Source: Fagopyrum homotropicum (taxonomy: Eukaryota > Streptophyta > Magnoliopsida > Caryophyllales > Polygonaceae). Taken from it: a stretch of DNA of 64,000 nucleotides. Under the pieces are notes generated by a model that was not told where the DNA came from, made no database searches, and saw only the letters and a program-made list of their open reading frames with translations. The stretch is taken from contig BSWB01000002.1 in assembly GCA_033239125.1 (NCBI GenBank), positions 46,721,001 through 46,785,000 on the forward strand, in the 5' to 3' direction. Both the position numbers and the translations under genes were made by a program. Positions 1-11,757 of the stretch are shown piece by piece (position 1 is the stretch's first letter; each line of letters starts with the position of its first letter).

Positions 1-2
1 AA

Positions 3-179
3 GGCTTCGAGTTTCCTGGCATGATCGTGATGGTGGTGGTGGTGGTTGGCGCGGCGGTGGTCGATGGTGGAGAAGTCACCGAAGCCTTCGACCTCTGAGA
101 CGAAGCGGTTGTAGATGGTGATAATCGGAAAGACATGAACGAGAAGAAGAATAGCTAGAATGGATCTTGTAATCGACAT
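3..179 (-). CDS. N-terminus of an unidentified secreted or membrane protein (partial)
   Basis: A minus-strand reading frame starts at the ATG complementary to 177-179 and stays open to the left edge, so only about 59 residues are visible. It begins MSITRSILAILLLVHVF, a basic residue followed by a hydrophobic stretch, which reads as a signal peptide or type II membrane anchor. A polar, charged segment follows with six histidines in a row (about residues 46-51). An overlapping longer frame on the same strand (372-76) has no such organisation. I do not recognise the family. The hydrophobic start followed by polar sequence is the only argument for coding. It could instead be a chance frame or a broken copy. 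Confidence 0.35.
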   Translation of the reverse strand, partial: MSITRSILAILLLVHVFPIITIYNRFVSEVEGFGDFSTIDHRRANHHHHHHDHARKLEA

Positions 180-613
180 ATCCGATTAGATTTGTTGTTC
201 TTGTTCTTCCTCCGAAATTGGGATGAAGAAGGTGGGTGAGAAGTTGCATTGGTGTAGTTATATCTGTAGCACAAAGGGAAAGGAAGGAGAGAGAAGGGGA
301 AATCACATGGAAAGAAAAAGGGCTAACTAAGAATGAGTAAAGAAAAATGACAAGCTCATACATACAAAACACCTGTACTCTTCTTGCTTTCTTTTCTTTT
401 CCGATATTTCTCTGCTTTTTTTTTATTTTTTTATTTTAATGAAAATGTAAAAAGGATCTTTGGAAAGGGAGGCGGGAGCAGTTACCCACTTCCTACTTTA
501 ATGCATCAGCGCTTTGACATTTGTATACCACTCGACAAGGGGCTTACTCAAGTTACCAAGCCAAAAACTATATTTTAACTACGTTCTCATTTTCATATGG
601 GCGATGATATATC
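180..613. other. Spacer, no gene seen
   Basis: AT-rich sequence with a pyrimidine-rich run at 380-440. On the minus strand the part next to 180 would be the leader of the partial frame at the left edge. Nothing else is recognisable. Confidence 0.5.
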
Positions 614-640
614 CACGCCAAAATATTGCTTAGGCACGCC
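614..640 (+). repeat. Left terminal inverted repeat of the 614-5013 element
   Basis: 27 bp, beginning cacgccaaaatattgc. It is the reverse complement of 4987-5013 with three mismatches. Confidence 0.55.
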
Positions 641-1024
641 TATTTATATGCGCTTCTAAAGGCGCATAAAGAGTGAGAATTTATTTTTAGTTTTGTGCGC
701 TTCTTGAACCGCATAAGTGTATTTAAAAAAATAATTTCTCAGCCGAGCTCCACGAACTGCGTTTTCCACTTGCTCCAGTCTCCTGCAAATATCGATCCTG
801 CCGTTGCTCCTCCAGTCGACCGGTGTAAACAAACCCTCTACCAACTAAGCTTCTCCTCCAGACACCTTCCTGCGAATTTCGTCAACCCTTGTGAGCGAAA
901 CTTCTCCCGTCCGCATCTCTTCGCAATTCCATCAGCTGTTACATCTTTTGCTTCGGCCCTAAATGGAGGGTTTCACCTCTATCTCCCTGTGCAATGAACT
1001 TGTTTAATAGATGGATTCTTGTAG

Positions 1025-1126
1025 GTCCTCATTCGTATAGAACAGCAGCAAAAAGTAACTGAAGATGTCCGAGTGGCAGCGGAGCAAGAAGTAGCCAGCC
1101 AGAGAAATGTCATTGAGTCGCTTCAG
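1025..1126 (+). pseudogene. Single exon resembling the coiled coil of a plant TBC-domain RabGAP
   Basis: A 102-nt block lies between a clean acceptor (ttgtag) and donor (caggtgc) and reads 34 codons open in phase 0. The peptide contains VLIRIEQQQKVTEDVR and AAEQEVASQRNVIESLQ, a heptad-like Glu/Gln-rich coil. From memory it resembles the C-terminal coil of plant Ypt/Rab-GAP (TBC) proteins, which have an RVEQEQKVTEDAR-like segment. No TBC catalytic domain is in the window. The next recognisable coding block downstream belongs to an unrelated SET protein, so this is an isolated captured or relict exon. The family call is from memory only; any long coiled-coil protein is the alternative. Confidence 0.4.
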
Positions 1127-1969
1127 GTGCTTTTTTCCATCTTTTTCTTAAATATGGATAAATGGAGGGTTTCACTTCTATCTCCTGTTTTCTGCTCCAG
1201 GCAGTATATCCAACTCAATTATGCTAAAGTCTTTTTTGGACAGTAAACTGCAGCATTAGTTATGCAACTCTGTAGGAACTGGGTTTTTTTTTTCCTCAGG
1301 GACAAATGGCCTTCGAGATTGAATGGATCATCAGTTATGCAGTTGACATTGCTACTGTGTTTCTTTGGCTAAACTCACCCCATTTAAGATCCTTTTTCTC
1401 TTAAATTGCAATATTCTATATTCTTATAGGAACATAATTTGATTTTTTGAACTCTAGTGTTATGTCTGCATGAATTACACATCTGTGATTATTTATAAAA
1501 ATTATTGATCCGGTTTATTTTTCTGTGGAACATAATGTTTTGCATGCTTTCTTCTTTCTATTTTTAGCTAGTGTTCTTTTGTTCAAATTATGCAATTACA
1601 TTAGTTGCACAGACGATCAACAAGGAACTTCTGGAATTGATTGAAATGTACACACATGCATGTTTAGTAGTAATAGACATAAGCAGTTGGCTCATTGTTT
1701 AAAGCTGAGTCATGCAGACTATGCAGTACAGTAAGTAGAGTTCCTATGAATACGATGATAGCATTGCTAAGTAGCAATTTTGACGATGAGAATTGCACTG
1801 AAGTGATATGCACACTCCTGGCTTGTAAATCCTAGTATTCCCGTTGCATCAGTGCGCTTCTTGCCCAGAGAAATGAAAATTTTCTGGTTAATAGCTGTTG
1901 TATATCCTAATTATTACGTGCCTCAACTTTTACATCAGTATCTTACAAATTGGCTTTTTTTTATTGCAG

Positions 1970-3072
1970 GTAATTGATTCTTGTGCCAAAGGGAATTTGG
2001 GGAGATTCATTAATCATAGCTGTGATCCTAATTGCCGTACAGATCGAGAAGGTGTAGCCTTGATTTCCACATCCTTTGTGTATATTCTTAAATGATGAAA
2101 GTAGCATGACTGCAATTTTTTTTAAGATAAAGAAACGTTTTCAGTTAGCACCAATAGAGTATCTCTTATGAGATTTTGGCTTTTCATTTTCGAATAACTA
2201 TGTGGTAGTCTATGCGATTGTCTTGTGCTCGTCTACAGTATCTTCTGGTGTTATTTGCCTTATTCCAGCAGATATCTCTGCCTATCAGTGTGCATTTATC
2301 AGTATTTATTTTTGTAAAATTTCTCTCTTTTTTTAACAGTGGATGGTGAATGGAGAGATTTGTATTGGGCTATTTCACCAATTATCTCATGTTCTATTCA
2401 CATGGTTTTTCCTTTATTTTAACTGTGCTCTATGGAACTATTGTATAACTATACATAAACGAACTACCTGTAATGTAAGTTATTGGATGATATGATGTTA
2501 TTTCTATTTTCCTTATATTCTCAACAATGACTGCACAGGGTGAGGAGTTGACTTTCGATTACAACTATGTGGGGGGTTTTTGGTGCTGCTGCGAAGAAGT
2601 GCTATTGTGGTTCACCTCAGTGTCGGGGTTATATAGGTGGTGATCGCCTCAATAATGAAGTGGTTGTTCAGAGTGACTCTGATGAAGAATTTCCGGAACC
2701 TGTAGTGGTTTATGAAACTGGCAAAGTTGTTGATGACATAAATATGATGTATGAATCCAATTCCTCATATATCATTGAAGAGAAGAAAGATAACTTACTA
2801 AAGAATGATGCAAATATCTCATCAGAGGGTAAGGACATGACAAACAGATCGGGAGACACCTCTGTGGTTGGTCAATTGTGTAGCATTGCAGATAAGGACG
2901 TACCCTGTTCTGTGTTTGAATTGGAGAAGGTAGATAAATCCCCACTTATTGGCCAACAAGAGAACCCAAGTAACGGAGTCAGCATATCCATGACATCACG
3001 TAAGAGATCAGAAAATACATCTTTGAGCAGATGGTATCCTGAATTTTTTACCATGCTGAGTTTTCAAAGCTA
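1970..3072 (+). pseudogene. SDG8: SDG8/ASHH2-type H3K36 methyltransferase fragment, SET and post-SET exons, broken
   Basis: Three exon-like blocks follow the order of the SET domain of plant ASHH2/SDG8. Block 1970-2051, after a cag acceptor, encodes VIDSCAKGNLGRFINHSCDP, with the RFINHSC signature that binds S-adenosylmethionine. Block 2340-2375 encodes WMVNGEICIGLF. Block 2539 to about 3072 begins GEELTFDYNYV and continues into the post-SET zinc site (CYCGSPQCRGYIGG) and an acidic tail. Introns remain, so this is not a retrocopy. It is broken: one extra G in the run of six at 2571-2576 shifts the frame right after the FDYNY motif, the middle block lacks its last codons, and the AWS and N-terminal SET parts are absent. 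In the intact family the protein trimethylates H3K36 at active genes; this copy cannot make an active enzyme. Confidence 0.8.
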
Positions 3073-3073
3073 G

Positions 3074-4781
3074 GAATTATCCATAGCTCCATGTTTTCTT
3101 GGACTGCATACTTGCTCAGTTTTATCTCTGATGCTTTTGAAACGAAGACAGCGTGTATTTTAATACCATCAGAATTTCCTGCCACTGTTGAAGATAATGT
3201 ATTAGGAACTATCTTAAACACAGAATTTCCTGCCACTGATGTGCAGTTATCCTTAGTTTTACCATTGTTAAAGACAGCTTTTATTTTAATACCATTGGTA
3301 TTTTTATACATTTTTTTTTTTATCTGAATCACCATGTATCCTTTCTAATAGAGCAATAGGTGTTTGCTAAACATCACCGCAAAAAGAACATTTCAATTAA
3401 TTCATATTCTATATCACCCCTGTTATTTTTTCCAAAACAATATTAAAAACAATACACTCCACGTCTCTCTCCATCCAATTTCTTTCACTGAATCTCTCTC
3501 TACTGGCTTCCCAATTTTGTCTCTCGCAGTACTCACCACCACCGGACCTCCATCCAACCAGCCGCCATCCAGTTTGTTAATAATAGAACAGTTATGGAAA
3601 TATGTCATAGTGCAAATGGGAGAAGCCAACAAACCTTTTACCTTGTTATATTAATATTCATTTGAAGCTCTAGTTTTCAGTGCAAACAGACAGAGATAGT
3701 ATGTATTGAAAATGTTTTGGCAAGATTAGTCTAGGATTCGATTTACCTCTATTTAATTGATACTGTATATTATTCTTCATAACAAATGTGAAATAGTGTG
3801 TTTTTTAAGGAAAATATGGGGATCAGAATGGGTTAAAATCATTTTCGAATTTCTTTGATCGCCTTTTTGTTCTGTGTGGCGACATTTAGCAATTGTATTC
3901 TAATTTATTTAATGACACTTACCTGCACCGTGCCGATCTCATCTGACGTTGCCCCAGTAAAATCAAAAGACAGACATTTTCCAGAAAGTTGAAAAGCCAA
4001 TCCATGGAGTTTGGTTCGACCTGCGATCGTTATGACTATTGAAAAACGATCAGATAGAAAAGAATAACTAAAGGCAGGAACGAGTTTTAAAAATAGAGGT
4101 AGGTTGATTCCATCACTTTTAAGTTTACATAGCCAAGTAAGGGATATCTCATATATTTGAAGCAGTGATTCATCTTTGAAAGATTGTTGCCTTCCGATGT
4201 TGCATGTAGGTTAACTCTTTGTCACTTGGCATAGTAGTTTAATTAGTGACGTCATTACAACAGACTCCAAGTTATGTCCTTTAATAGCTAGCTAATTTAC
4301 AAGATGATCACCTTCACAGATCAGGAGACAAATCAAATTATAGAAAGTAAAATAAATATGGTTCGTGCAGCAGAGAGATAATAGCATTAAAATGCAAATT
4401 TTAGCATCAACACTATATGGACTAAATTATCACTTGGAGACGCTAAACCCATGATTAGAAGGTAATAAATTCAAGTATAATATGTAAGAAGTTGAACAAG
4501 TCTGATTGTATTAATCAAAAGAGTAACCTAGTAATAATAAGTATAGTAAACTAAGGTTCGCGAATTTGTACAGCACATAAGTAATAGAATGTGAATATGC
4601 ATTTAGAAGTAAGCCAATAACTATAAATGAACAATTTTAAGCACAATAAATACAAAAAATCATAGGATAGACAACAATAAAACCAAGAATAATACGCACA
4701 AGTCCTTAAAAAGTGTCTTCGTAGGAAACATGAAATTTACGAACCTCAATCCGAAGAATAATATGCGCAAGTCGTTACATT
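3074..4781. other. Non-coding body of the 614-5013 element
   Basis: AT-rich, no reading frame of note. A short imperfect duplication built on ttttaataccat and agaatttcctgccactg lies at about 3158-3300. Confidence 0.5.
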
Positions 4782-4985
4782 TATGCGCCTTAGAAGGCGC
4801 AGGATATATGCACATCCAGATGTGCATGTCTTCATGCGCTTCCTAAGGCGTATGCTCTATGCACATCTGGATGTGCATGGGCCTATGCGCCTCCTGAGGC
4901 GCACGCTATGTGCACATCCAAATGTGCATGCGTTTGTGCGTCTCAGGAGGCGCACGATCTGTGCACATCTAGATGTGCATGACTT
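4782..4985. repeat. Tandem array of paired palindromes, about four units of 50 bp
   Basis: Each unit joins two palindromes: one of the form gcgcctcctgaggcgc, the other of the form TGCACATCTAGATGTGCA (perfect in the last unit, one or two mismatches in the others). Units start near 4782, 4834, 4884 and 4936. The array abuts the right terminal inverted repeat at 4987. The left end of the same element has only one related palindrome (647-670), so the array looks like an expansion confined to one end. Each unit could fold into hairpins or a cruciform. Confidence 0.8.
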
Positions 4986-4986
4986 T

Positions 4987-5013
4987 GGCGTGTCTTAGCA
5001 ATATATTGGCGTG
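4987..5013 (-). repeat. Right terminal inverted repeat of the 614-5013 element
   Basis: 27 bp ending in ttggcgtg. It pairs with 614-640 at 24 of 27 positions. Confidence 0.55.
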
Positions 5014-8000
5014 TATTTGTCTTTCGGCTTTTCATATTACGCCTATAACTATATGTACGACGTAGGTAGATGAAGCAGATCAACTCTATATATACGAAAA
5101 TTGCTCCAATTTCTGGTGTCAGTTTCCGTTGGTCGACCACTAGTGCACATGTCAATACATGACCACTAGTCAAGAGCGATAGCATTTCCGAAGAGGTTAA
5201 CTAACTACACCCACTGGTCGGTCGATCAGTCCCACAGCGTTCGCTCTTCGATGCTATTTTCTATTCATTTAGTTCTTTTGCTGCAGCCTGATCATTTGAA
5301 CGTTTTTATCTTTTAGTAGGTCCATTTTAACAACTCTATCTTTTAGTTACAAGATACATTTTTGTAGATTTACATTTAGGTTAGACATCCTCCTATAAAT
5401 AAGGTTATTCACAAATTAGATTATTTAGTCAATCTACATTCGAAAGTTTTAACTCCATGAAACATTCATGCAAAATAAAAATTTCTACCTTACAAAACTG
5501 CTGAGTAGAGAACCAAAATACTAGCTTCAAATGAATATAGGGAAACCATATATAAAGCTTAAGAAAGGTTTATAGACCTTATGTGTCGATGTATTGCTCG
5601 TGGACAATCAACTGTTGTTTTAGTCCAGTCTTTCTACTAGGGAGTAAATAACTCTACTATGTATAGTTGATATTTTATACAATTGAAAGACTTTTGACTA
5701 TGTTCATAGACGCTGCATGAATTTAATTTATAAATTAAGTGACCTGTCGTTTCACTAATTTTGACTAGGGAATGAAATTTATTTATTTTTTAAAAAAGAC
5801 AATATTAATAAATAATCAAAGATGTGAAGATTGGGTAAATTGTGCAGATTTTTGATAATATATCAAAAATATAATAAAAGATATCATAGAAAGCTTTTTT
5901 AAATCAAATAAAAATATAAAGCTAACGAAAATTTAATATACCCAAAAATGCATCTTACCAAATAACCTTAAGCCTTTAAAATTTTAAATTTAACTTAAAA
6001 TGTTCCTAAAAGACCCCAAGGGATGAGGCTAAGTGTTATGTTTGAACATTGATATATTTAGGATGTGTATGTTCAATCTTTGGCAACAAAAACCAATAAG
6101 ATGTGTTCTTCTTCCTTAAAACTTGATATAGGGTGGATGGCGGTTGTATGGACGAATAGGAGATCGAATGGAAATAAAGTCGTTAAATAGATAGGTCAAA
6201 CCTCTTGAAACCGAGCAAATAATCTTAATCCCGATTGATAAACCCCGAAGATGGAAGTCGAGAAACCCTCCCTTATACAACCTAACACAATCAAAGAACA
6301 AACCCAAAAAAATACTATGAGGAACTTTTAAATGTTTGGTAGCACTAAATTTTCAATGAATTGACACACACTCAATAATTAACAAACCAAGCTATTTAGA
6401 CTAGTAAGATTATCTCTCATTCTTCTCCCTCAACTATGTTTGAGTAAAAAACAAAAGAAACCAAACTTGTTAAACACATCAAATGTATATTGCAAGCTGC
6501 TGAAAATTATGTGTTTCATACCCTAATATAGTCTAATTTAGGACATGAAACTATTAAAAGAACTAACTAAAAGATGGGCTCGATCAAAACACATTACAAC
6601 ACTCAATAGAAGTTAACTAATAAATGAGCTTAAAACTTATTAAAAGTGCCGAATAAAAACAAAACCAACTAAATGTTATTTAAGTTGTAAAACAAAATAT
6701 CGTGCTCATATGCACGCCTCTCCTCTTCCATGGATCGTCCCAAATGATTCGAGTTGGACTAGGTTGGTTTGACTCGAATTTTCTTTAGTCTCTTCCTAGA
6801 TGTCTTCACCCTCCTTCCTTCGGATGATCTTTATTTCTCTTTTAGATTGATTATGGTTTACTCTTCATTTCCTTCTCTTTAGAGTGAACTTCTAGACTGT
6901 CCATGAATAATTCATCATCACTAAGTTTGTTCAATCATCTACCATTTTCAACTACTCAATAAACTTTAACTATCGAATAAACTTCATATTCAAATAAACT
7001 TCGACTCCCAAGAAACTACATTTTTCCAACGAGGCCTTAAATATTTAAAAAGAATTACTTTTTTTTAATATCCAAAATTTCAAGAATAACTTATTATAGT
7101 ATCTTTTTAAGTAGTTCACAAAATACATAACATTTTTTATCATATAAAAGTAAACTAAGTAAAGGCCCGTTTGATAACATAAGTTATATGTAGAAGAAGT
7201 TGAAGATAAAGAGAGTTATTTAGACGAATAATTAAGAAGATTAAATCGTGAAGGTATTGAATAAGAAAATAAGTGAAATGAGTGTTTGATAAATGAATAT
7301 GATTGTGGGTAAAATAATTAACTAGACCTTTTACCACTATTACTCTATTAAGAGTATACATAACAATATACCCCTATTTAACTCAATTCCTTTCATCTAG
7401 AGAGAATTATATATATATAGGGTAAATTTAGAGGGTTTTTACAAAACAAAAACATATAAAAAAGAGTTTATTTAACCTAATTCTTTCAAATAATTACGAA
7501 ACAGGACATGTGTTAAATTTTTGTGTTGATGAAGAAGATGAAGAATGTGAAGAAGGGCAAACTTTTAGGCTCAATAATCCTTGTGATCGAAGTTCAATCA
7601 GATTACTAAACTTTATAATCTCATCCCTTAATCTTCCATCTTCATTTCATTCATTCTCTTATCAAACAAAATTAAAAAATTATTTTCTCCCTCTTCATCC
7701 CTATTTTCAATTTCTTAATTTTTCAACCATCAAACACAACCTAAATAGAATCACATTATCTCAACCGAGATGATATTACGTTATTAATTCTATCGAATAC
7801 AAAAAAAATAATGAGGAGACGCGATATTCTATTAAAATAGTTTTGCACGCATCTAAAACTTTGCAAACAGATTTTTTTTTCTAAAAAACTTCAATTTAGT
7901 GCTATGAAATCGTGCGAAAATGGTTGCCAATGCCAATGAACAACATTGTCCATATCTTTTTATTTAATATTATGTTTAAATAAAATATTCTCGAGTAAAA

Positions 8001-9035
8001 TAAATTTATTATAAAAATTGATCAAAATCTATATTTAGGGGGATTTTATTTTTGTATTAGATTAATAATAAATAAATAAACAAATAAATATCCCAGAATT
8101 CTCTGTTAATGTCCGTTCCTAATTTTTTTTAATCATAAAGTACTCGACGACGGAAATCTGAATGATGCAATGATCCCTTCAAGGATTCTATCACTAATAT
8201 ATACTCAGTCCGATAATAATTAATTATCGTTTTACATTTTGACACAAAATATATAAATAACATAGATTTACAAAGCTTTTTTAAAATTTTATCCCTTATT
8301 TAATTGTCGTTTTTCTAAATTGTATTTTCCAGGCTTGTTGCATGTGTACTTCCTTCGAAGATGAATGTTTATGCTTGTTGTCTCCTGTTGGTTGGATTGG
8401 TCACCATGCTTTCCCTCGAAAATCCCACTACTTTCGGGTTTTATGATGTGTATTTTTGTGCATTTCTTTTCTCCTTTGTTGTGATCTTTCATAACGGTTA
8501 GCCCGTCTGCCGATTTTTTCGGCCTTTTGGTCCACTAAACGGCATGCCTCTAATGGTCCGAACCGTTTTCCATCTTTTTTGAACAAATAATTTTTTTTGA
8601 CCTAAAAGTAATCTATAAAAATAATTTCAAGAATAAATCTCATAATTACTAATATTGATCTAGAAAACCTAAAGCGACAAATAATTTGATCAAATTTTAA
8701 TGATAAAACAACATATATTTATGATTGGAGGAAGTAGTGATTAAGAATAAGACCAGACTCAAAGGTAAGCTTCCAACAAAGATTAATATCGACTCTAGAT
8801 TGTTCATTTTATCACGAAGTTGACTCCGTAGCTAGTTTTGTTTCATGAAGAAATCAAATATTTTGTAGGTAAAAATTGACTTTACTATTTTTGAAAGTGA
8901 ACTAAAAAATCATGTCTTGTTGATTTTTGTAATAAAGATATTTTCATTTAATATTTTATATAGTATGGTCTCTTAAAGTTCTAGAAAAGTTGATTAAGAA
9001 AAAAAAGGAGAGTACATTTTTTTTTTCTTATACTA
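5014..9035. other. AT-rich intergenic sequence, no gene seen
   Basis: No frame here has recognisable protein content. At 7163-7743 the outer edges (aggcccgtttgata on the left, the complement of aggttgtgtttgatg on the right) form a weak inverted repeat of hAT-like type, too degraded to call. The rest shows only poly-A/T runs and short AT repeats. Confidence 0.5.
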
Positions 9036-9068
9036 GGCGCGCCGGCGCGCGCAACGCGCGCGCGTGCC
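9036..9068. repeat. CpG-dense palindromic GC island
   Basis: 33 bp of almost pure G and C, starting ggcgcgccggcgcgcgc, inside DNA that is otherwise about two-thirds A+T. Alternating GC runs occur on both sides of a central caacg, giving overlapping inverted repeats. Function unknown. Confidence 0.7.
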
Positions 9069-11757
9069 ATAATTTTATTTCCCGTTAGACATTCATGTGT
9101 ACGGTAATAACAATAGTAATTAGAATTAATTTTAGTCATAGGAAAGTGCAACGTCCTGTCCAATTATGATTTATTGTTGGAGTTCATACAAATTTGTCCG
9201 GGTACATGTCTTTTGGTATCGCTAAAAGTAAAGGAATGAAACCGGCATACAAATTATCCGGTTATATGTCTTTTATCAATTGAACAAGAGAAACTATACT
9301 TAACAAGAATATTAAACTAACTCAAAATTCTTATAGAACCAAAAAAAAAAAAAATAAAAAACCCTAAACAAACACTATGATCTTAATTTAAGACCTAATT
9401 AGATAATTCTTCAAGCCATGACTTAAAAAAAAACTGTATTGATTTTCAAACAACAGAGGAAATACTAATACTTGGTAATGGTGTGTATTTCAAAATCAAA
9501 TCTAAGATCTGATCAAGTGCCGCTTCTATGGCCGCTTGTACTCCCCGGACAGAAGAGGAACAACTCTGAGTTGGAATCTCATTAACTTCACCAAAAACAT
9601 TTCTTCTACTGCTTGCATTATATATAAACTTGAAGTTGGAATCTCATGATTTTCTTCATAGATCTCTCAAAATACGTTCTCACCACATCCTCTTCCTTCC
9701 TACTCTTCCTTCCTACAGTTACCTGATCTCATCTCTACAACTTCAGCTACTAATTTAGTTTCACATGTCCCTGCTTTACTGATGTCAATACTGAAACTAC
9801 TCATTGAAACTGCAAAATCAGATAAACAATTCAAATACAAAAACCACAACGGAGTGTTGTAATTGTCACCAACTCATACAATTGATGTATGTGTAATATA
9901 TCAAAAGTCTGAGTGCTATTTTTGGCACTAAACCACTGCTCAATTGTGAAACCTAACAGATAGCATCTTCCTTCAGACTCATAACTGATCACAGTTGAAA
10001 TGTGGAGACATGAATGAAGGAATCACTCATATCTCTACCTACCATTAAGTAATTATTATTATTTTATTTTTTGGAGAATCGGATGAAAAAACTAATCCAA
10101 AGACTTTATCACCTTGCGTTAAAGCTCGTTGTTCTGCTGAAATCAAATCAACACCCTAGGCACCGTATTAGGGTACTAAACAATATAGATCTAAGATGAT
10201 TGTATTGATAAGTCACCAACATAAGAGGATGTCAAAATTTGTAAACAATAGCTACAAGAAATACATACCCAACATGAGTGCCCCCAAATTAGTAAAAAGA
10301 GGTTAATTTTCTTCTGAGCTGCCAATCAATATTGGTTCAAAAGCATAAGCATCACGAGTTATAACATCCTCTTCTTCATATCTGTAAATCATCAAAAACA
10401 AAATTCAAGAATATTATTAAACATGCATTCAAAAACAAATTTAAAAACTAATATTTAAACTGTAGTATTGCTCAAAATTAGAGAAAAGAGTGAGCTGGCT
10501 CTCTCATCCTCTTCTTACAAATCCTCTCCTTTTCCTCTCTAATTCCAAAACGATTAGATCGTAGAACGACCATACATATCTGAAGATCGGAGAAGCCAAA
10601 GTAGACCACAAAGTCTATTACAAGTTAGACCGTAGGAGTAGATCAGGAAACGAAATTAGGGTTTTAAATTGATCTCGAATTGTAAAATCAGAAAGATCGA
10701 GAGAGTAAATGGAAGAATATGAGATGATAGACAAAGGTATATAAGGTAAAAATTGGGTACCTCATAAACAAGATGACGATAGCAGAAGAGCATGAAATCC
10801 TTGAGAGAGGCCTTTGTTTGTTGAACGGGCAACTTATAACGATGGTCTAACCTCTAGAAGCCCTAGCGAAGACACCGCGACCAACAAACCTGTTTGAAGA
10901 GCTAAGAAGGAGAAATTATATATCAATGAGAAATCAATCGACTAAACAAGGGAATACGAAGAAGATAAGAAGGAGAAAAGGACAAGATCGATCACACCTA
11001 TAACGCTCATTAGTATCCAATTGGCGGACAGACTGGTAAAAGTAAAAGCAAAAATTAGGGCTTCGACGGACGAGATCGCAAGAAACCATACCGTATCGAT
11101 CGGTATTCGATCGGCAACCCCATTGATGGCATATTGAAGCCGATTGGAGTTTCCAAAGACTCCCTCAACACCATCTATATAGGATTGAAATCGAAATCAT
11201 TAATACCGCTACAAATATACCTTTGACGGAGAAAGGATGGAGGGGAATGGAGGAACGGTGGCAGCTCCTCCAACTTCGATAGTTGTTGGCGCAAGGATGA
11301 GAAGACACAATACGAGACACGCGGCATCAACGCAGTAGCTCCAGAGTTTTGTATGTTGACGTGCAAGTAATTCGAGGCATGCTTTCCTTCCAAGAGGCGT
11401 AATGCTGAAGAGTTGCAGGGAAAGTAAAAAACTTCGTGAATAAAACAAGAGGCCCACAAGATGAGGCCCAAAACAAGGGAAAAAGTAGGTGATTAGTCCG
11501 TTGGGCTGTTGGTGAGGTTAAAAAGCCCGTTACTGTAGTACTTTGTAACTCAAACATATATTGTATATAGGATATGTTCGACACACACGACATCAGAAAA
11601 GTTTCAAACAAAAAACAAACACGATCCTTATTGAATGTAAAAAAAGGAACTCTTCCAATTAGCTAAAGTCAAGATGATTGAAAACTTGGGAAGCAAGTGT
11701 AAATAATGTGTGGGCAAATTATTGAATGTCTTGTTGTTGGGTGGGTAGTAAAATTAA
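9069..11757. other. Intergenic sequence, no supported gene
   Basis: A short direct duplication (catacaaatt..tccggt.acatgtctttt) lies at about 9185-9213 and 9246-9274. On the minus strand about 9633-9440 stays open for roughly 60 codons without a start codon and reads like ordinary protein (GVQAAIEAALDQILDLIL), but I recognise no family. Positions 10490-11170 resemble untranslated leader sequence. Several overlapping minus-strand frames at 11175-11611 compete with each other and none has recognisable content. Confidence 0.4.

Larger units (their letters stand above)
614..5013. mobile_element. Candidate TIR transposon carrying host gene fragments (Pack-TIR type)
   Basis: Positions 614-640 and 4987-5013 are 27-bp inverted repeats matching at 24 of 27 positions. 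They start CACGCC and end GGCGTG. Just inside the left repeat (about 647-670) is a small palindrome, tgcgcttctaaaggcgca-like. Its counterpart sits inside the right end at 4782-4801, followed there by a tandem palindrome array. Between the ends lie pieces of two unrelated host genes on the same strand: a coiled-coil exon resembling plant TBC RabGAPs (1025-1126) and exons of an SDG8-like SET protein (1970-3072), with introns kept. That fits DNA-level capture. I found no transposase and no convincing target-site duplication, so the superfamily is open. The outer limits rest only on the inverted repeats. Confidence 0.5.

Noticed and set aside
2567..2569. ATG at 2567 as the start of a 168-codon gene
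   Set aside because: It arises from the frameshift in the SDG8-like exon; the protein upstream in the other frame is the same domain.
605..5022. 9-bp or 3-bp target duplication around the 614-5013 element
   Set aside because: Flanks atgatatat-like and tatttgtct-like do not match beyond a few bases; I could not support any duplication.
11175..11611. Minus-strand gene of about 95 codons
   Set aside because: Three overlapping frames compete, none with recognisable motif or splice context.
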